NCBI RefSeq assembly: GCF_033097525.1 | Contig: NZ_CP109907.1 | Location: 62,001-126,000, forward strand | Origin: Sphingobacterium sp. UGAL515B_05 | Lineage (GTDB): Bacteria; Bacteroidota; Bacteroidia; Sphingobacteriales; Sphingobacteriaceae | Length of the DNA stretch: 64,000 bases | Direction of reading: 5' to 3' | In this document: one piece after another, positions 1 through 9,202 of the stretch | Layout: each line of letters opens with the position of its first letter | Position numbering within the stretch: position 1 is the stretch's first letter | Notes under the pieces: generated by a model | What the model was told of the DNA's origin: nothing | Seen by the model: the letters and a program-made list of their open reading frames with translations, nothing else | Databases searched by the model: none | Program-made: the position numbers and the translations under genes

Positions 1-1401
1 ATAAATCCTGTTTTTATAATTTGGGTTACAATCAGAAACACGAAGATCTAGGACGTAACCATTGATGATGGCATACTTGATATTTTCGTCTGTGCCAATA
101 AAAAAATTTGCCATAGAACCGAGTTCAGGTAATCCCTCAGACAGGAAACCTTCACGGGATACAATATTAATCGGAAACTGATGCAATTTCCCGGCAGCTT
201 CGTCATCCTTAATATGAACCGTAGCTATCCCTTTGTGCAATAGGTCCTGAATAAGATTATGATCCAATTGCTCAATAAGAAGTATATTATCATATTTCTT
301 AGCAGGGATAAACTTAAGTCCCGAAACATCCAGATCCTGATATCCATAAAAATCCTGTAAATCGCCGATATCTTCAACAATTCCTTCCATGTAATAGTCA
401 GATCCTATCGTCTTTTCAATTTGCCGAATGGCAATATCAACAACAATTTGGCTTCCATGCTGCTCAATGGTCAAATTTCTCAGCAACACATCATGGAGCT
501 TTTCATCATTGAAGGGAATTGTATCGTAGTCGGTAACCGAATACTGTTTAAAGGATTGGTCAGCAATCTCCTCAAATGCTTTTAACAATGCGACGAAATT
601 ACATTTTCGGACCAGCATTTTTTCGGTATCACCAACATAAGCTCCTGATTCAATTAAAATCGTCCTGGCGCCCCATTTTTGAAAATTATCACCGAAACCG
701 CGCGGTGTATGCTCATCGTCATACCTTGCAACCGCCTTTGGAACAAATTCCTGAAGGACTTTATTTATTCCGACAATCACCCGCATCGCATCTCCCCGAG
801 TTTCATTGATACTCCGCGCATAGTCATAGGCAGGTGCCAATAGGGAAATTGTCACTGGCATATTTGTTCCGGGAATATTGTAGTAATTGTTTTGGTTATG
901 CAGGTTAAAGGCAAAATCAGGTTTTAGCAACATGGCTTGCGCCTTCAATAAGGCTCCTTCCACTGTTGCAGTTGCCCTTGCATCTCTGTTCATATCCACA
1001 TCCATGGCTGTCCTACGCTGAAACCGTTCTGTTCCATCAGGATTTAGCATCGGAATAAAATATAAGGTCACTTTTGATGCTATGTCATCTCTAACCGCAT
1101 CAAAACCATCATCTTTTCCGTTGAAAAAATTAAATAGATCAAACAGGGCCATTGTTGCTGTAGGTTCATCACCATGCATTTGTGACCATAAAAGTATCTT
1201 GATTGGCCCTTGTCCGTATTGTAGTCGAAAGATCGAACGATCTTCAGTGGACTTTCCAATTTCCGATACAGCAAAACGTCCAGTGCTCCTGATATTTTCT
1301 AATAATGGTAAAATATCGGCATGTTTAAATCTTCTATGCATCAAAGCCTTTTCTTCATATAAAGAAAAGGCTTTGATGAAATCAACTTTTACTAATTTCA
1401 T
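1..1401 (-). CDS. M14-family zinc carboxypeptidase, partial (C-terminus off window)
   Basis: Reading leftward from the ATG at 1401, the frame is open to base 1 (467 codons), so the C-terminus lies outside the window. M14 hallmarks are in order: the zinc-binding HxxE in MHGDEP (H76, E79), the MLNPDG and MNRDAR motifs (about 118-142), a third zinc-ligand candidate H168 in NLHNQN, and the likely catalytic glutamate E251 in ILIESGAY. No signal peptide is visible, so it is probably cytoplasmic. A long domain of unknown role follows residue 260. It begins one base after the LD-carboxypeptidase stop codon, so the two peptidases are almost surely cotranscribed. Murein-peptide turnover is a plausible role, but substrate is inference. 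Confidence 0.85.
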   Translation of the reverse strand, partial: MKLVKVDFIKAFSLYEEKALMHRRFKHADILPLLENIRSTGRFAVSEIGKSTEDRSIFRLQYGQGPIKILLWSQMHGDEPTATMALFDLFNFFNGKDDGFDAVRDDIASKVTLYFIPMLNPDGTERFQRRTAMDVDMNRDARATATVEGALLKAQAMLLKPDFAFNLHNQNNYYNIPGTNMPVTISLLAPAYDYARSINETRGDAMRVIVGINKVLQEFVPKAVARYDDEHTPRGFGDNFQKWGARTILIESGAYVGDTEKMLVRKCNFVALLKAFEEIADQSFKQYSVTDYDTIPFNDEKLHDVLLRNLTIEQHGSQIVVDIAIRQIEKTIGSDYYMEGIVEDIGDLQDFYGYQDLDVSGLKFIPAKKYDNILLIEQLDHNLIQDLLHKGIATVHIKDDEAAGKLHQFPINIVSREGFLSEGLPELGSMANFFIGTDENIKYAIINGYVLDLRVSDCNPNYKNRIY

Positions 1402-1402
1402 A

Positions 1403-2458
1403 TTAATCTTTTAATGCTGGCTCCATTAAAGCAATCGTTCCTTGCGAAGCATCTACGCGGACTTTTGCTCCTACGGGCAAAATAAACTGTTCGGCAATAT
1501 GACCAACGACAGCCCCTGTATAAGCGGGTATTTTTAACGGTTTGATATAATCATTGAACAGTTGGTCAAGTGTTACGGATCCATAGCCACCAGATGGTTT
1601 ACAATTGGTGCACTTGCCAAAAATAAAACCCTTAATCGCACCCAGTACACCAGCATTTTTCAATTGACAGAACATGCGGTCAACACGTTCCATATCTTCG
1701 TCGACCTCTTCGAGAAAAAGAATTTTATCTTTAAAATCTGGCAGATAAGGTGAACCACATAAGCCGGTCAACACGGTCATATTTCCACCCAGCAATACCC
1801 CATCTACTATACCCGGATGAATAGTGGCAATTCGGTCTTTGGTCTGCACAATGCTATCACCTTTAGACTTGGGGTTTTCAAATATTGCTGGCTGATTGGC
1901 TACAAACTGAGCATTGAAAGCCTCTGCAAGTTTCTTAGTCCAGGTACTGATACCCACTGCACCATGAAACGTTATAAGTCCTGTCTTGGCATATAATGCC
2001 AAAATTAATGCTGTTATATCTGAATATCCCAATAAAATTTTGGGGTTATTGGCGATCAGTCTGTAATCTAATCGATCTAAAAGACGTGATGTACCCGAAC
2101 CTCCTCTGATGCAAACAATCGCTTTGACGGTCTTGTCTGCAAACATATCATGAATGTCTGCTATACGCTCCTGATCTGTACCGGCCAAATTACCGTAGCG
2201 GCTGCGTATATGTTTACCTTCTTTTACTTTAAAACCCAGTGTCTCAAATATCTCACGTGCAATGCTAATCGACTCTTCATCATCCAATACACCAGCAGGC
2301 GTTATTAAACCTATGGTATCCCCTAATTTTAACCTCGTTGCAAGCAAAGCAGCCTGACCGTAAAATTCGTCTCTATCTCCGGTTGGCTGCCCCATTCCAA
2401 GTACAGGAATAGACAACAGGCTTAAAGCAATCGATTTTAGAAAGGCTCTTTTTTCCAT
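1403..2458 (-). CDS. LD-carboxypeptidase, S66 family (exported)
   Basis: A 351-aa protein of the S66 family (LdcA/MccF-like), which cleaves the L,D-peptide bond of murein tetrapeptides. An N-terminal hydrophobic stretch (about 8-22) looks like a signal peptide. The family triad is readable: nucleophile S146 in LLGYSD, E250 in LFLEEVDED, and H320 in VVGHIAEQ. The oxyanion-type glycine motif CIRGGSGTSR precedes the serine at about 116-125. It sits 9 bp after the amidohydrolase and 1 bp before the M14 peptidase, in one leftward transcription unit. Recycling of cell-wall peptides is the likely role; an MccF-like immunity function cannot be excluded from sequence. Confidence 0.9.
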   Translation of the reverse strand: MEKRAFLKSIALSLLSIPVLGMGQPTGDRDEFYGQAALLATRLKLGDTIGLITPAGVLDDEESISIAREIFETLGFKVKEGKHIRSRYGNLAGTDQERIADIHDMFADKTVKAIVCIRGGSGTSRLLDRLDYRLIANNPKILLGYSDITALILALYAKTGLITFHGAVGISTWTKKLAEAFNAQFVANQPAIFENPKSKGDSIVQTKDRIATIHPGIVDGVLLGGNMTVLTGLCGSPYLPDFKDKILFLEEVDEDMERVDRMFCQLKNAGVLGAIKGFIFGKCTNCKPSGGYGSVTLDQLFNDYIKPLKIPAYTGAVVGHIAEQFILPVGAKVRVDASQGTIALMEPALKD

Positions 2459-2467
2459 TGCTAAATA

Positions 2468-3805
2468 CTATCGGTTAAACAACAGACGTTCACCAGCACC
2501 TTTCTCAATAAGTTGTCCATTGGAGAAAGCAAGTTTACCTGATACGAGAGTATGTTCAATCGTTGAACTAAACGTGTGTCCCTCAAATGGTGACCAGCCG
2601 CATTTCGACAGGATATTCGCTTTCGATACTGTATAAGGTTTATTCAGATCGACCAACACAAGATCCGCCCAATATCCCTCACGAATGTATCCTCTATCTT
2701 CGATTTGAAACAATGTAGCCGTATTGTGCGCAGATTTTTGCACTAATTGTTCCAGGGTCATTTTTCCTGCTTTGACCATATCTAACAAGGCTTGCAACGC
2801 ATGCTGTACAAGAGGTCCTCCGCTTGGTGCTGAAACATAGGGCTGAGATTTCTCCTCAATTGTATGCGGAGCGTGATCTGTCGCTATCACATCGATATGT
2901 CCATCCAGAACAGCTTTTAAAATCTGATCGCGATCATTCACCGTTTTTACGGCTGGATTCCACTTGATAAAATTACCTTTTGAGGCATAATCCTGATCAG
3001 AAAACCAAAGGTGATGAATACAGGCTTCAGCCGTTATTTTTTTATCCTTTAGTGGAATATCATTAGTAAATAATGCAATTTCTTTGGCGGTTGAGATATG
3101 AAGGATATGCAGGCGTGTATGGTGTTTTTTTGCCAGTTCGACAGCTTTTGACGAGGATAAATAGCAAGCTTCTTCAGAACGAATCAAGGGATGCATCTCA
3201 ATTTTTAATCCATCCTCACCATATTTTTCCTTAAATAGGGCCAGATTCGCCTTTATCGTTGCCTCATCTTCACAATGCGTAGCCACCAAAGTCGGAGCAT
3301 TTGCAAAGATACCTTCCAACGCTTTTTCATTATCAACCAACATATTGCCAGTAGAGGAGCCCATAAAAACTTTTATACCACAGACATTTCTTGGATTAGT
3401 TTTAAGTACCTCCTCAAGATTATCATTTGCTGCCCCCATAAAGAATGAATAATTGGCTAGCGCATTTTTTGCCGCAATATCATATTTATCTTGAAGCAAT
3501 TGCTGGGTCAACGTATTAGGAACAGTGTTAGGCATTTCCATGAAAGAGGTTGTCCCACCGGCCACTGCGGCGCGACTCTCATGCCATATATCCGCTTTAT
3601 AGGTTAAACCGGGTTCTCTAAAGTGAACCTGGTCATCAATAAGTCCTGGAAGCAAGTGTAGCCCCTCAGCATTTATTTCCTGATCAGCAGGATGATTAAT
3701 TTCCTGAGCAATCATTTCGATTCGACCATTGCTGATATATACGTCAGCAACCTCAACTTTACCTTCATTGACAAGTTGCGCAGATTTTATAAGAATAGAT
3801 GACAT
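2468..3805 (-). CDS. pyrC: dihydroorotase-type amidohydrolase
   Basis: Cyclic amidohydrolase of the dihydroorotase/allantoinase group, about 445 aa. The frame stays open to 3862, but the ATG at 3805 is preferred because a TAnnTTTG promoter element lies at 3839-3832, between the two starts. Metal-site motifs, numbered from this start: QVHFREPG (Q59, H61), carboxylated-lysine candidate K145 in GIKVFMG, H177 in ATHCED, H236 in HILHIS, and D310 in ATDHAPH. The first metal histidine of the usual HxH is glutamine here; I recall the same in other Bacteroidota homologues. The likely reaction is carbamoyl-aspartate/dihydroorotate cyclisation in pyrimidine synthesis. A hydantoinase-like activity is the alternative. 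It heads the operon with two peptidases. Confidence 0.85.
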   Translation of the reverse strand: MSSILIKSAQLVNEGKVEVADVYISNGRIEMIAQEINHPADQEINAEGLHLLPGLIDDQVHFREPGLTYKADIWHESRAAVAGGTTSFMEMPNTVPNTLTQQLLQDKYDIAAKNALANYSFFMGAANDNLEEVLKTNPRNVCGIKVFMGSSTGNMLVDNEKALEGIFANAPTLVATHCEDEATIKANLALFKEKYGEDGLKIEMHPLIRSEEACYLSSSKAVELAKKHHTRLHILHISTAKEIALFTNDIPLKDKKITAEACIHHLWFSDQDYASKGNFIKWNPAVKTVNDRDQILKAVLDGHIDVIATDHAPHTIEEKSQPYVSAPSGGPLVQHALQALLDMVKAGKMTLEQLVQKSAHNTATLFQIEDRGYIREGYWADLVLVDLNKPYTVSKANILSKCGWSPFEGHTFSSTIEHTLVSGKLAFSNGQLIEKGAGERLLFNR

Positions 3806-3831
3806 GTTGAAATTTTTACTTTGCTTTAGGT

Positions 3832-3863
3832 CAAAAGTAAAGATTTGTTGTGGTGATATCAAG
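3832..3863 (-). promoter_or_regulatory. Bacteroidota-type promoter of the amidohydrolase/peptidase operon
   Basis: On the minus strand a -7 element TACTTTTG lies at 3839-3832. A CTTG at 3863-3860 sits 20 bp upstream, close to the expected -33 position. A transcript would begin near 3828, about 23 nt before the ATG at 3805. Confidence 0.6.
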
Positions 3864-4016
3864 TTATCTCGATAAAGAGTTGCCTATATGGAGGACAAAT
3901 TTTTCCTTAAATCCTCTCCTTCCTCCTATGTCAAATTTGAAATATCCTACTCGTAATTTGTCTAGATTTGGCGCAAGACGAATCGCATTGAATCTAAACT
4001 CCGGAAAGTTAATCGC

Positions 4017-4043
4017 AAAAAAGAGAGGCCAGGGCCTCTCTTT
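4017..4043 (-). terminator. Rho-independent terminator after the response regulator
   Basis: A stem GAGAGGCC/GGCCTCTC (4023-4030 with 4033-4040) begins right after the response-regulator stop codon. In the leftward transcript six U follow. It also has a T run on the plus strand, so it could work in both directions. Confidence 0.85.
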
Positions 4044-4739
4044 TTATTCTTTATCGAATTTGTATCCTACGCCCTTTACGGTGGTTACATAGTCGTCACC
4101 TATCTTTTCGCGCAGCTTACGGATATGGACGTCAATTGTACGATTGGTTACCACAACAGAATCTTCCCAAATACTCTTTAAGATCTGTTCGCGTGTAAAC
4201 ACCTTATTTGGTTTTGATGCCAATAAATACAATAACTCAAACTCTTTCTTTGCAAGAACAATCTTTTGTTCCCCTTTGTAAACTAAGAAAGAATCTCGAT
4301 CAATGACCAAGTCGGCAATTTCAATTTTATCCTGAACAGAGGCATCTGACTCTTCGGAAGCATTTCTTCTTAAGATAGCATTGATGCGGCTCATTAAAGC
4401 ACGCGGCTTAATTGGCTTTGCAATATAATCGTCTGCACCGACATGAAATCCTGCGATCTCCGAATACTCTTCGCTTCTAGCAGTCAAAAATACCATGAAC
4501 GTACTTTTGAATTCAGGCATTGCGCGCATGATACGACAAGCTTCAATTCCATCCATCTTTGGCATCATCACATCCAAGATGATAAGATCAGGATTTACTT
4601 GTTTAGCAACGTTGATTGCCTCTTCCCCATTTTGCGCTGTAGAGACCTGATAACCTTCACGATTTAAGTTGAATGCAATTAAATCCAAGATATCCTTTTC
4701 GTCATCAACAATTAAAATCTTTTGTTTCGAAGAACTCAT
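4044..4739 (-). CDS. OmpR/PhoB-family response regulator
   Basis: A 231-aa DNA-binding response regulator. The receiver domain (about 6-122) has the acidic pair VDDE, phospho-acceptor D56 in LIILDVMMP, the conserved Thr/Ser region FLTARSE, and the KPIKPR lysine. A winged-helix OmpR domain follows (about 135-229), ending in the typical TVKGVGYKFDKE. No histidine kinase gene lies beside it, so its partner is elsewhere or outside the window. It has its own terminator immediately after the stop codon and is probably a single-gene unit. The target regulon is unknown. Confidence 0.93.
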   Translation of the reverse strand: MSSSKQKILIVDDEKDILDLIAFNLNREGYQVSTAQNGEEAINVAKQVNPDLIILDVMMPKMDGIEACRIMRAMPEFKSTFMVFLTARSEEYSEIAGFHVGADDYIAKPIKPRALMSRINAILRRNASEESDASVQDKIEIADLVIDRDSFLVYKGEQKIVLAKKEFELLYLLASKPNKVFTREQILKSIWEDSVVVTNRTIDVHIRKLREKIGDDYVTTVKGVGYKFDKE

Positions 4740-4841
4740 TTGTCTATTTTTTTTGCTAAATTATAAACAAAATGATAACAATCAGTTAATCTAGTGTTAC
4801 CAAATTATTAAGTAATATAATATTTAACAATAACACATTGA

Positions 4842-5939
4842 TTACTTAATTGTTTTCTTCAAAAATGCCTCCAGCTCCTCTCCACGCAAGTTCTTTGCTA
4901 TAATAATTCCGTTCGGATCGAGAACATATGAGGTAGGCAACGCTTTCACACGGAAATCAATGACAACCGGTGAGCTCCAAGCCTTCAAATCTGACACATG
5001 TGTCCAAGTTAACTTGTCATCTTCGATAGCACGCATCCAGGAACCAGGATTATCATCAAATGAAACGGAGAGTATGTCAAAGCCTTTACCATGATAGGTA
5101 TTGTACAACCTAACGAGATTAGGATTTTCCTGGCGACAGGGCATACACCATGAAGCCCAAAAATCCACCAAAGTATATTTCCCTTTAAAACTCGATAATT
5201 TAACTTCTTTGTTTGATGGTGTAAACGAAGTCAACTCAGGAGCAGGTTGCCCAATTGCCATTTTTTTCAGTTTTTGGGTCTCCTCTTTAAACTGTGTCAC
5301 GTATCTGTTCTCCGTAAATTCATTTTTTATTTTATCTGCATAGGTAATGATTTCATTTTCGGCCACTTCAGGATCTAAGGTCGAGATTGCATAAAAACCT
5401 GCAAGATCATTGTGCTTATTTGAGAAATCGACTGCTTTTTTTGTATATGTACGCAATTCTTCTGCAAACTTTGCTTTATATTCAGCACGAATCTTTTCGA
5501 TCTCAGCTGCTGTCGAATTGGCCGTTAGCTTTGAAAACACCGTCTGCAATGAATCCTGTAGATAGTCGCGATAATTTCGCTCTTTGGCAAAAGGCTGTAT
5601 AGTCTTTGACAATTCAGAACCATCAACCTGGTAATCATTTACATCTTTATGCAAATCTGTCTTAAATGTAATCGTTTCCCCCGGAGAAGCAATTAAATCA
5701 TACCGATTTTTACCGACACGCAAGGACAACAATCTGGACTGGCTAGCAGGTCGTACGAACTGAAATTTGTTATTATCGCCAAAGAACATAGAATCCAGCT
5801 TCGTATCGCCTTCATACAATGAAATAACTTTGATATTGCCAGGATTTTCGACATTTCCAGCGATGGTAAACTGTTCTTTATTTTGGCAACCCATCATCAA
5901 ACCAACGATCCCTACTGCTAAAAAAACTGCCTTTTTCAT
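4842..5939 (-). CDS. TlpA-like thioredoxin-fold lipoprotein with N-terminal DUF4369-like domain
   Basis: A 365-aa lipoprotein. The signal peptide ends in a lipobox at LMMGC (C18). An N-terminal beta-rich region (about 20-110) resembles DUF4369, followed by a helical segment (about 111-225). A C-terminal thioredoxin/AhpC-TSA domain carries the redox motif WASWCMPC (C265, C268). The proline-bearing loop of the fold is seen at ALPTSYVLD. Proteins of this build are membrane-anchored thiol-disulfide oxidoreductases facing the periplasm, often reducing cysteines during cytochrome or envelope protein maturation. The gene stands alone between alaS and the response regulator. The substrate is not deducible here. 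Confidence 0.9.
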   Translation of the reverse strand: MKKAVFLAVGIVGLMMGCQNKEQFTIAGNVENPGNIKVISLYEGDTKLDSMFFGDNNKFQFVRPASQSRLLSLRVGKNRYDLIASPGETITFKTDLHKDVNDYQVDGSELSKTIQPFAKERNYRDYLQDSLQTVFSKLTANSTAAEIEKIRAEYKAKFAEELRTYTKKAVDFSNKHNDLAGFYAISTLDPEVAENEIITYADKIKNEFTENRYVTQFKEETQKLKKMAIGQPAPELTSFTPSNKEVKLSSFKGKYTLVDFWASWCMPCRQENPNLVRLYNTYHGKGFDILSVSFDDNPGSWMRAIEDDKLTWTHVSDLKAWSSPVVIDFRVKALPTSYVLDPNGIIIAKNLRGEELEAFLKKTIK

Positions 5940-6035
5940 CCGTTTATTTTTATTTGTTAAGTACCTATTCCCAATTACGCAAATGGCTTTGCTCTCTTTG
6001 ATTCACGCTACATGTCACAGCTTAAAGAATCGTAA

Positions 6036-6087
6036 AAACGATCAGATTTATTCGGATCCTCCAAGGAAGAAGTCGAATAAATCTGAT
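6036..6087 (-). terminator. alaS terminator with 14-bp perfect stem
   Basis: Perfect 14-bp arms (6041-6054 and 6074-6087) with a 19-nt loop, followed leftward by a run of five U. It lies 79 bp beyond the alaS stop codon. No gene is seen in 5940-6165. Confidence 0.7.
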
Positions 6088-6165
6088 GGCTTCAATATTT
6101 AGGAAATAAAATCATCTATTTACATCCTAGTTTAGCTAAGTAGCCTGTTCAACTACCCCTAAAAT

Positions 6166-8781
6166 TTATTTCAAGAAATCTATTGCTCGCTCAATGGCAC
6201 CTTTTAATCCGGCGGCGTTCTTGCCTCCAGCTGTTGCGAAGAATGGCTGACCACCGCCACCACCTTGGATATCCTTAGCCAAATCACGCACAATATTACT
6301 TGCGTTCAACCCTTTTTCTTTGGCCAATTCGTCTGATATGACGACTGTTAAACTTGGCTTACCATCAAATTCAGCGCCGATAACCAGAAACAAGTTATTA
6401 ACAGCCCCCTTTACCGCATAAGCCAAGGTTTTCACCGCCTCTGCACTCGGTAGATCGACGATTGTGGACAAGAAATTAATTTCGCCAACCTGTTGGATCT
6501 TTGCTTCCAGATCCGACTTTAACGCTAAGGATTTTTCCGTAATACTTTTCTCTACTTCTTTTTTCAAAGCGCCATTCTCATCGATGATTTTACCCAGTGC
6601 AGAAACAAAATCTTTCGGATTATTCATGAGCTCTTTCAGGTGGTGAACCAATTCGAAATGCTCACGGATAACAGCTGCAGAGCGAGTTCCAGTAATTGCT
6701 TCTATACGACGTACACCAGCTGCTACAGCAGATTCCGAAACGATTTTGAAAAACCCTATTTGACCGGTTGCACTGACATGTGTACCACCACACAATTCTT
6801 TAGAATATTGATCTTCGAAGGTGATTACACGAACAAAATCACCATACTTCTCACCAAATAGTGCTGTTACGCCCGAATCCAATGCTTGTTGATAAGGGAC
6901 ATTTCGTTCCTCCTTCAATGGAATATTTTCACGAATTTTGGCATTCACAATATCTTCCACCTGTTTGATCTCCTCTTCTGTCATTTTTGCAAAATGAGAG
7001 ATATCAAAGCGCAAAATATCAGCGTTGACCAACGATCCCTTTTGATTCACGTGACTTCCCAACACCTGCTTAAGGGCAGCATGCAACAAATGGGTTGCGG
7101 AGTGATTGTTTTCAGTATCGATTCTTTTGGTTTTATCGACCTGTGCAACAAATGTTCCTTTTAATTCCAGCGGCAATTTGTTTGTAAAATGTACAAATAG
7201 ACCGTTTTCCTTTTTCGTATCTGTGATATAAATCTTTTCTCCAGTTTCTTCGGAAACCAATTCTCCCGAGTCGCCTACCTGACCACCACCTTCGGCATAA
7301 AAAGGACTAACAGAAAGCACCAATTGGAATTGCTCTTTATTTTTCGCAACAACTTTACGGTATTTAATAACCTCAGTAACGGCAGTTAACGTATCATAGC
7401 CTACAAATTCAAATCCTTCTTCATCATTTACAACAACCCAATCACCCGTATCTATAGCAGTGGCAGCACGAGAACGGTCTTTCTGAATTTGAAGTGCCTG
7501 GTTGAAACCTTCCATATCAACCGTTAAACCTTTTTCGCGCGCTAGCAATTCCGTCAAATCGATCGGGAATCCATACGTATCGTATAACTCGAAAGCAAAA
7601 TCTCCATTGATTACGGTATGGTCCTCCACGTAATTTTCAAAACGTTGGACGCCCGTAGATAAGGTTCTTAAGAATGAAACTTCCTCCTCTAAAATCACTT
7701 TCTGCACAAAATCCTGCTGCTGGATCAATTCGTCAAATACTCCGGCGAACTGAGCTGCCAATACAGGTACAAGTTCATTGATAAAAGGAGCCTTAAAGCC
7801 TAAAAATGTATACGCATAGCGTACTGCACGACGTAAAATACGACGGATCACGTAGCCAGCTTTATTGTTGGATGGCAGTTGACCATCGGAAATTGCAAAA
7901 CTAACCGCACGAATATGATCAGACACTACCCGCATGGCAATATCAGACTTTTCATCTATACCATATTTTATACCTGATTTCTCAGCAATAAAATCAATGG
8001 TAGGCGTAAATACATCTGTATCATAATTGGAAGTCTTACCCTGTATACATCGCACCAAACGCTCAAAGCCCATTCCCGTATCCACATGTTTAGCTGGTAG
8101 CGACTGAAGTGAACCATCTTTCAATCGATTAAATTGCATGAAGACAAGGTTCCAGATCTCAATTACTTGCGGGTGGTCTGCGTTGACCAAACTCTGCCCT
8201 GAAGTCTGTACGCGCTCTTCTGTACTACGCATATCAAAATGGATTTCGGAACAAGGTCCACAAGGTCCTGTCTCGCCCATTTCCCAGAAATTATCTTTTT
8301 TGTTACCCAGGAGAATTCTATCTTCACCAATCCATTCTTTCCAGAAATCGAAAGCTTCCATATCACGTTCTAAGCCTTCCTTTGCATCCCCCTCAAAAAT
8401 AGTGACGTATAAACGATCTTTGTCTAATTTATATACTTCTGTCAACAGCTCCCAAGCCCAAGCAATAGCTTCTTTCTTAAAGTAATCACCAAAGCTCCAA
8501 TTTCCCAACATCTCAAACAACGTATGGTGGTAGGTATCGATCCCTACTTCTTCCAAATCATTGTGCTTTCCGGAAACACGCAAACAACGTTGCGTATCGG
8601 CAACACGCGGAAATTTGATGGGTGCTTCACCAAGAAACAAATCTTTGAATTGATTCATCCCCGCATTGGTAAACATTAATGTTGGGTCATTTTTTACAAC
8701 TACTGGTGCTGAAGGTACTATCTGATGCCCTTTACTTTGAAAAAAGTCCAGAAAGGCTTGACGAATTTCTCTACTTGTCAT
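6166..8781 (-). CDS. alaS: alanyl-tRNA synthetase
   Basis: Full-length 871-aa class II synthetase charging tRNA-Ala. The N-terminus MTSREIRQAFLDFF and the motif FTNAGMNQFKD are diagnostic of AlaRS. The catalytic core is followed by the editing domain with zinc-binding HSATHLLH (about 560) and CGGTH (about 665). The C-terminal C-Ala/DHHA1 domain has the glycine-rich GGGGGQPFFATAGG. Length matches the bacterial family. It is monocistronic, with a promoter at 8803-8834 and a terminator at 6036-6087. Several opposite-strand open frames lie within it, but they show no independent coding signs. Confidence 0.99.
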   Translation of the reverse strand: MTSREIRQAFLDFFQSKGHQIVPSAPVVVKNDPTLMFTNAGMNQFKDLFLGEAPIKFPRVADTQRCLRVSGKHNDLEEVGIDTYHHTLFEMLGNWSFGDYFKKEAIAWAWELLTEVYKLDKDRLYVTIFEGDAKEGLERDMEAFDFWKEWIGEDRILLGNKKDNFWEMGETGPCGPCSEIHFDMRSTEERVQTSGQSLVNADHPQVIEIWNLVFMQFNRLKDGSLQSLPAKHVDTGMGFERLVRCIQGKTSNYDTDVFTPTIDFIAEKSGIKYGIDEKSDIAMRVVSDHIRAVSFAISDGQLPSNNKAGYVIRRILRRAVRYAYTFLGFKAPFINELVPVLAAQFAGVFDELIQQQDFVQKVILEEEVSFLRTLSTGVQRFENYVEDHTVINGDFAFELYDTYGFPIDLTELLAREKGLTVDMEGFNQALQIQKDRSRAATAIDTGDWVVVNDEEGFEFVGYDTLTAVTEVIKYRKVVAKNKEQFQLVLSVSPFYAEGGGQVGDSGELVSEETGEKIYITDTKKENGLFVHFTNKLPLELKGTFVAQVDKTKRIDTENNHSATHLLHAALKQVLGSHVNQKGSLVNADILRFDISHFAKMTEEEIKQVEDIVNAKIRENIPLKEERNVPYQQALDSGVTALFGEKYGDFVRVITFEDQYSKELCGGTHVSATGQIGFFKIVSESAVAAGVRRIEAITGTRSAAVIREHFELVHHLKELMNNPKDFVSALGKIIDENGALKKEVEKSITEKSLALKSDLEAKIQQVGEINFLSTIVDLPSAEAVKTLAYAVKGAVNNLFLVIGAEFDGKPSLTVVISDELAKEKGLNASNIVRDLAKDIQGGGGGQPFFATAGGKNAAGLKGAIERAIDFLK

Positions 8782-8802
8782 TTAATTATCTAAAAATATG
8801 TG

Positions 8803-8834
8803 CAAACTTACTCAAAATTGGTAGGTTATGCAAT
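8803..8834 (-). promoter_or_regulatory. alaS promoter
   Basis: On the minus strand a -7 element TAAGTTTG lies at 8810-8803, and ATTG at 8834-8831 sits 20 bp upstream. The predicted start is about 20 nt before the ATG. The rest of the 421-bp gap up to 9202 holds only the divergent stress-protein promoter. Confidence 0.6.
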
Positions 8835-9067
8835 GTAGAATTCCATATATTGACCTTGAAACGACTGTTTTCTCTAAACGACCAAAAATCAATATTGACT
8901 TTTCAAACAAAAAAATCAGGGGATAATATACAGACACACAGAGCCCACCCATTTTACAGGTGACAGAAATCACAAACTAACATTAAATACAACATTTTAA
9001 AAGTGTTATTCGTTATTCATATTTGTCTAAAGCTCGTCAAATTCTATACGTAATACAACAAAAACTA

Positions 9068-9112
9068 TTTGACTTAAGGTCATTCACAATTACATTTGTT
9101 TTATTACATTTG
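9068..9112 (+). promoter_or_regulatory. universal stress gene promoter (two -7 copies)
   Basis: TTTG at 9068-9071, exactly 19 bp, then TACATTTG at 9091-9098: a full match to the Bacteroidota sigma-A pattern. A second TACATTTG at 9105-9112 may give an alternative start. The 5' leader to the ATG at 9203 would be roughly 100 nt. Confidence 0.75.
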
Positions 9113-9202
9113 ATAGTAAAATAGGGAATCTAGAACACTTTCACGCACATTCCCTAAATGCAAAATAAATAAGATTAGATTTTGTAGATTAAATTCCTTC
9201 TA

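Noticed and set aside
1082..1414. Open frames on either strand over the M14 gene start
   Set aside because: They lie wholly inside the well-supported M14 frame and lack family motifs or start signals.
3850..4092. Plus-strand 80-codon frame across the gap before the response regulator
   Set aside because: It spans a terminator hairpin and a promoter; no coding signature.
5767..6102. Plus-strand frame between the TlpA-like gene and alaS
   Set aside because: Overlaps the TlpA signal peptide region antisense and the alaS terminator; composition is not coding-like.
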